From positions 3,100,001 through 3,164,000 of the forward strand of contig JADJXD010000001.1 of NCBI GenBank assembly GCA_016715985.1: 64,000 nucleotides of DNA. The letters run 5' to 3'. The DNA is from Saprospiraceae bacterium. Lineage in GTDB: Bacteria; Bacteroidota; Bacteroidia; Chitinophagales; Saprospiraceae. A program made the position numbers and the translations under genes. The first letter of the stretch is position 1. Every line of letters starts with the position of its first letter. Shown piece by piece: positions 60,071 to 64,000 of this stretch. The notes under the pieces are model-generated. The model was not told the origin of the DNA. It saw only the letters and a list, made by a program, of their open reading frames with translations, and ran no database searches.

Positions 60071-61091
60071 AACGCGAATTCGAGAATTAACTATTTGAAT
60101 ATTTGACAATTGAATATAAACTTTGCAGTATAAATCACTGACAAGATTTAGAACCCTTTTTATTGGATACTAAACTCTTACTCAGATGAAATATCTTGAT
60201 GACAAAATTACTGAGATTTATTTTGAAGTTGATGAATTTTGCAATGCTTTTTGTAAATTTTTACATTCGAAGTCTTTAGGGAAAACACCAAAAAGAGTGC
60301 CTTTTATGAGTACAGCTAAAATATGTACTATTACCATCCTTTTTCATTTCAGAAAATTCAAATCGTTCAAGTATTATTATTTTTTAGCTGTACGACAAGG
60401 TGTATTAAAAAAATACTTCCCCCATGCAGTTTCATATAATCGATACATTGAACCGCTCCCCAGATGTTTGATTTATCTGTATGCTTTTTTAAAATGCGAA
60501 CAATGTGTAAAAGGTGATGGGGTATTGTACCTTGATTCCAAAAAGCTAACAGTTTGTCATAACAGGAGAATACATAGCCACAAAGTATTTGAAAATATTG
60601 CACAGCGTGGACATTGCAGCGTTGGTTATTTCTTTGGTTTTAAGCTGTTTGTAGTTTTAGACCATAAAGGGCAATTGGTAAATTTTCAGCTCACCCCAGG
60701 CAATCAGGCTGATAATAACACCGATTTCATGGTCCGATTCCTAAAGGACTTACATGGAAAAGTATTTGCAGATAAAGGTTTTATTAATGCAAAAGCTTGG
60801 GAGCAACTCTTAGATCAAGGCGTCCAAGTGATTACAAAATTAAGGTCCAATATGAAAAACAAGCTTATGGCATTAGAAGATAAACTCTTCCTATCCAAAC
60901 GAGGTATGATAGAGTCAGCCTTTAATCTAATGATTACCCTATGCGATGTAGAACACTCAATACATCGTAAATCAGCCAGTGCATTTTGTGCAACAAACTG
61001 TGCTTTGATAGCATTCACTTACCTTGACAATCTACTTTCTATCTTGGATAATTATGCAACTTTTTTAGGTACTTAATCCCGAATTCACGTT
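60071..61091 (+). mobile_element. IS982-family insertion sequence
   Basis: The left end AACGCGAATTCGAGAATTAA (60071-60090) and the right end, read inverted, AACGTGAATTCGGGATTAAG (61091-61072) form imperfect terminal repeats around one transposase gene. Total length of about 1.02 kb fits IS982 elements. Target duplications were not evident by eye. It separates the giant surface gene from the second adhesin gene. Confidence 0.8.
60186..61076 (+). CDS. IS982-family DDE transposase
   Basis: The 296-residue protein is of full family length. The catalytic triad is visible as D117 (YLDSKKLTVC), D196 (VFADKGFINAKAW) and E243 (RGMIESAFNLM). Family blocks are also present: 'NRRIHSHKVFENIAQRGHCSVGYFFGFKLFVVLDHKGQLVNFQLTPGNQADN' and 'KLRSNMKNK'. 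The frame is intact, so the element may be active. AACTTTGCAG upstream resembles a promoter box, but with one extra base of spacing. Confidence 0.92.
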   Translation: MKYLDDKITEIYFEVDEFCNAFCKFLHSKSLGKTPKRVPFMSTAKICTITILFHFRKFKSFKYYYFLAVRQGVLKKYFPHAVSYNRYIEPLPRCLIYLYAFLKCEQCVKGDGVLYLDSKKLTVCHNRRIHSHKVFENIAQRGHCSVGYFFGFKLFVVLDHKGQLVNFQLTPGNQADNNTDFMVRFLKDLHGKVFADKGFINAKAWEQLLDQGVQVITKLRSNMKNKLMALEDKLFLSKRGMIESAFNLMITLCDVEHSIHRKSASAFCATNCALIAFTYLDNLLSILDNYATFLGT

Positions 61092-61153
61092 AGGTTAATA
61101 TTAATATTAGTCATTTTTAATTTAAATTGTTGTAAATTTAAGTAGTTAATTTT

Positions 61154-61161
61154 AATTTTGC
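61154..61161 (+). promoter_or_regulatory. -7 box (TAATTTTG) upstream of the second adhesin gene
   Basis: Exact TAnnTTTG match, with TTG at 61130-61132 21 bases before it. It lies between the right end of the IS element and the ATG at 61208. No TCACAT...ATGTGA element precedes it. Confidence 0.55.
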
Positions 61162-61207
61162 AATAATATCGACTTTACTTGATTATAATTTATTTAATTT
61201 TTTTACT

Positions 61208-64000
61208 ATGAGTATTATTTCCAAACTTTTGTTAACATTAATAATTTATTCAGGTACAACTGAAAGTAACTTTAATCGCATACCCGTAAAATATAATTAT
61301 GAATGTGAAGAAACAAATAGCGATATTAATGTAAAATTTAATTTATGTTATAACAGTTTCCTTCCTTCCGGAATGTCAAATAATATAAATTTACTGTCTT
61401 CGGCTATCTCAGCCACCAAACAAGATTTTTTGGTTGGAACGGATATAGGCCCTACAGGCCCAAGTCCCGGTGATATTTTGGAATACACCATTATTATTAC
61501 CAACAGCGGCAGTATGGATGCCACAGCTACTCAGTTTACAGACATTATTGATGTCAACACCACGCTGGTTCCCAGCTCAATTCAATGCTCGCCCATCGGC
61601 ATAAGCGACAGCTACAATGTGTTCGGAAACATAGCAATATCGGTCCCTGCAGCATCCGGCTTGTTAACAAACGACCTCAATCCCTGCGGAACCGGGTCGC
61701 TTTCCGTCACAGCAGTGAATACTACCGGTACCCAAGGGGAAGTGACCTTTGCGGCAAACGGCAGCTTTACCTTCAACCCGGCTTCCGGCTTCAACGGCAC
61801 AACGAGCTTTGAATACACGGTAAGCAACGGCACCTTTACCAATACGGCTACCGTGACGCTCACAGTTGCCGGCCGCATCTGGTTCATTGACAACAACAGC
61901 CCCAATGGCGATGGTCGTCTGGGTACGCCATTTAGTAGCATTGCCAATTTCAATTCTGGCGCAGCGGGCGGTTTGGTGGGCGATATCATCTTTTTGTATC
62001 GCCAGACAGTAATCAACTATACCGGTGCAGGGCTGACGCTCAAGAACAACCAATACTTAATAGGTCAGGGCGCTTCTTCCAGCATTGTTGCACTGACCAG
62101 CATCACCTTGCCTTTTCATAGTCTTGCCTTGCCTGCCACAGGCGGTATCAACCCCGTTATTGCACACAACGCAACGGCTGTCACTTTAGCCTCCAACAAC
62201 AAGTTGCACGGCTTCAATGTATCCAACAGCGGCGGTACAGGTATCTTTGGCAGCAGTGTGGGCAATCTCAGAATCCGGGACCTCAGTGTTGCCAACTCTG
62301 CCGGTACGGCATTGAATATTGCCAGCGGCATATTGGACGTCATTATCAAAAAATTGGATGCCGCAGGTGCTACTACCGGATTCCGGATCAATTCCACCAC
62401 AGGCAGCTTTTTGGTGGAAGGCACCAGTACGACTGACGGTACAGGCGGTTTGGTACAAAACATCACCCAGCGCGGGGCGGATATTCAGGACGCGATCAAT
62501 ATCACGCTCAAAAACATGAATTTTACCAACGCCAACACAGCAGATGCCGGCGGAGCAGGGGTTTGCGATAATGAGGACAACAACCTCTCTTGTCATGGCG
62601 CAATTTACCTGCGCAACATCACGACGATCGTCTTAAACAACCTCAATGTATTTAACACTAAAGAACAAGGATTGAACGGGAATAATATCAACGGCTTGAC
62701 CCTTACAGACAGCCGGTTCAGCAATTGCGGCGACGAGCAATTTGAAGGCGCTTTGAAAATCCGGGAATTGCACGGCACTTGCTCCATTGACAATTGCGAA
62801 TTTGACGATGCTGCCGGTGTAAATGTTGAAATCTTCAACATTACAGCGCCCAACCCGATGAATCTTTCTGTTACCAATTCTATTTTTCGCGACAATTTTG
62901 ACAACCCCTTCGGCGAAAACGGCATCTTTATCAGAACCGAAAATACCGGAACCCACACCGTCAATATTGATGAGTGCGATTTCCTCCGCATCAGAGCGCA
63001 GGGGGTAAATATAGAGCCCCGGGCAGGTACCATGAATGTCAATGTTACCGACTGTTTATTTGACAAAGACACCAAAAAATTCATGGCAGGGGTTCATGTT
63101 ATCCCAACTGGAAGTGCTACTGCCAACATCAACCTCCTTCGAAATACACTGGACGTAGCCGGCGGCGTCGGTCTCATGGTAAGCGGCAGCGGCAACTCCG
63201 TATATCAGGCGCGGATCAATGATAATACCATTGTTGGCCCAGCCCTCTGCAGTGACTGCTTAACTGCCGGTGATATGGAAACGCCTACCTGCCTCTGCGG
63301 CGGGGATGGAATCATCGTATGGACCACCATCAACAGCAGCGGTAAAGCAGAAGTAGTCGGCAACGACATCTCGGGCCTAGATTATTCCGCATTCGGTATA
63401 TACGCCAGTTCCCGCAACATGGCAGACCTTACGCTGCTGATAGATAACAATGATATTACCTTAGCTAATGATGGCGCGTATGGGATTAACTTCCAGGCAG
63501 GTAATGCCGATGCATCAAATACGGCCACCATTTGTGCCAATGTTATTAACAATACGGTTACCTTCCTTGCAACGGGGGGGCCATGGGCAGGGCCTACGCG
63601 CGGGGTCTTCCGCATAAGATCCATCAATACAGGTTCTATTGCCAACATACAAGGTGTGGGAGCAACGCTGGCGGATATATGGGCAAACAACGGAAACATG
63701 CCTCCATCAACGGCTACGCCCAATGTAGTCCTGAGCAGTGTAGGTACAGGAGGTGTAATCAACCTCAACCAGAGCTGCCCGATGACGCTCACACACCCAA
63801 CTGCGTTGACTGCGCCTCAAAACGAGTTGGCTGTTGTACCAAACCAAACAAGCCTTGTGCCTATTCCGGCAACACCAGAGGGTACGGTTGCAGAAACGAT
63901 ATCAGAAGAAGAAAATCCTATACAGGCGGTGCCGATGATGGATGTGGTAACCGTAGGGCCGTTTACACTGCCTGCCACCAAGAGCATCACCATCAAGTTC
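61208..64000 (+). CDS. Second giant adhesin-like secreted protein (5' part, open at window end)
   Basis: The frame from ATG 61208 stays open for all 931 codons to the window edge. The N-terminus has a weak leader (MSIISKLLLTLIIYSGTTES). A DUF11-type repeat follows at about 77-125 (SATKQDFLVGTDIGPTGPSPGDILEYTIIITNSGSMDATATQFTD), then a cadherin-like/Big_9 domain (TNDLNPCGTGSLSVTAVNTTGTQG...GSFTFNPASGFNGTTSFEYTVSNGTFTNTATVTLTV). A long right-handed beta-helix comes next (about 230-860). The end starts another DUF11-like block (GPFTLPATKSITIKF). The first 230 bases are AT-rich and the rest GC-rich. A surface adhesin or matrix role is inferred. Confidence 0.8.
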   Translation, partial: MSIISKLLLTLIIYSGTTESNFNRIPVKYNYECEETNSDINVKFNLCYNSFLPSGMSNNINLLSSAISATKQDFLVGTDIGPTGPSPGDILEYTIIITNSGSMDATATQFTDIIDVNTTLVPSSIQCSPIGISDSYNVFGNIAISVPAASGLLTNDLNPCGTGSLSVTAVNTTGTQGEVTFAANGSFTFNPASGFNGTTSFEYTVSNGTFTNTATVTLTVAGRIWFIDNNSPNGDGRLGTPFSSIANFNSGAAGGLVGDIIFLYRQTVINYTGAGLTLKNNQYLIGQGASSSIVALTSITLPFHSLALPATGGINPVIAHNATAVTLASNNKLHGFNVSNSGGTGIFGSSVGNLRIRDLSVANSAGTALNIASGILDVIIKKLDAAGATTGFRINSTTGSFLVEGTSTTDGTGGLVQNITQRGADIQDAINITLKNMNFTNANTADAGGAGVCDNEDNNLSCHGAIYLRNITTIVLNNLNVFNTKEQGLNGNNINGLTLTDSRFSNCGDEQFEGALKIRELHGTCSIDNCEFDDAAGVNVEIFNITAPNPMNLSVTNSIFRDNFDNPFGENGIFIRTENTGTHTVNIDECDFLRIRAQGVNIEPRAGTMNVNVTDCLFDKDTKKFMAGVHVIPTGSATANINLLRNTLDVAGGVGLMVSGSGNSVYQARINDNTIVGPALCSDCLTAGDMETPTCLCGGDGIIVWTTINSSGKAEVVGNDISGLDYSAFGIYASSRNMADLTLLIDNNDITLANDGAYGINFQAGNADASNTATICANVINNTVTFLATGGPWAGPTRGVFRIRSINTGSIANIQGVGATLADIWANNGNMPPSTATPNVVLSSVGTGGVINLNQSCPMTLTHPTALTAPQNELAVVPNQTSLVPIPATPEGTVAETISEEENPIQAVPMMDVVTVGPFTLPATKSITIKF

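Noticed and set aside
1..64000. tRNA, rRNA and riboswitch genes
   Set aside because: No cloverleaf-like tRNA, rRNA segment or known riboswitch core was recognisable by eye; a covariance-model search would be needed to exclude small RNAs.

Overview
The window looks like a chromosome segment of a Bacteroidota bacterium, most likely of the Saprospiria or a close relative. The evidence is AT-rich DNA, promoter boxes of the Bacteroidota form TAnnTTTG, absence of obvious Shine-Dalgarno sites, a type IX secretion (T9SS) C-terminal sorting domain, a HmuY/TonB-receptor pair, a DUF5606 protein, a hybrid beta-propeller histidine kinase, and a fused E1 alpha/beta dehydrogenase. The assignment is from memory of families, not from a search.

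Layout. 0-7 kb: end of a DUF58 gene, a secreted RidA protein, then an accessory stretch with a SUKH immunity-like protein, a decayed toxin-antitoxin pair, a UPF0158 protein, an Rpn-type nuclease, orphan proteins and a frameshifted VanX-like dipeptidase lipoprotein, separated by related palindromic intergenic repeats. 7-13 kb: a T9SS-exported beta-helix protein, a stand-alone LytTR regulator, a large propeller histidine kinase and its divergent NarL-type response regulator. 13.2-13.4 kb: a MITE-like element. 13.5-17.8 kb: a long PurF-like enzyme and a SPOR / SRAP (YedK) / DinB-like operon. 17.9-28 kb: two orphan exported proteins, hmuY plus its receptor gene, a 2OG-Fe(II) oxygenase, small proteins, DUF5606, an internally duplicated lipoprotein and an E1 fusion. 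28-38 kb: alpha-2-macroglobulin with PBP1C, then atpD-atpC. 39-43 kb: a secreted tail-fibre/FG-GAP-like protein, a Sec-exported Hcp-like protein, a 49-residue protein and an overlapping response regulator. 43-49 kb: NTF2-like lipoprotein, Uma2 protein, then a surface-polysaccharide set (flippase, second MITE copy, Wzz-like protein, O-antigen ligase). 49-64 kb: an adhesin island with a small secreted protein, a 3369-residue mosaic surface protein, an IS982 element and the start of a second giant adhesin running off the window.

How the parts connect. The most interesting signal is a 21-bp sequence with a palindromic core, TCACAT-4-ATGTGA. It occurs three times and differs at only one position. 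Each copy lies 18-20 bp upstream of a TAnnTTTG box: before the LytTR gene, before the response regulator gene (in the region shared with its kinase), and, about 37 kb away, before the adhesin island. This predicts a small regulon linking the kinase/regulator block to the surface-adhesin locus. Two MITE copies with matching terminal inverted repeats, an IS982 copy, several gene remnants and a visible GC rise inside the adhesin genes show that the accessory parts are being actively rearranged.
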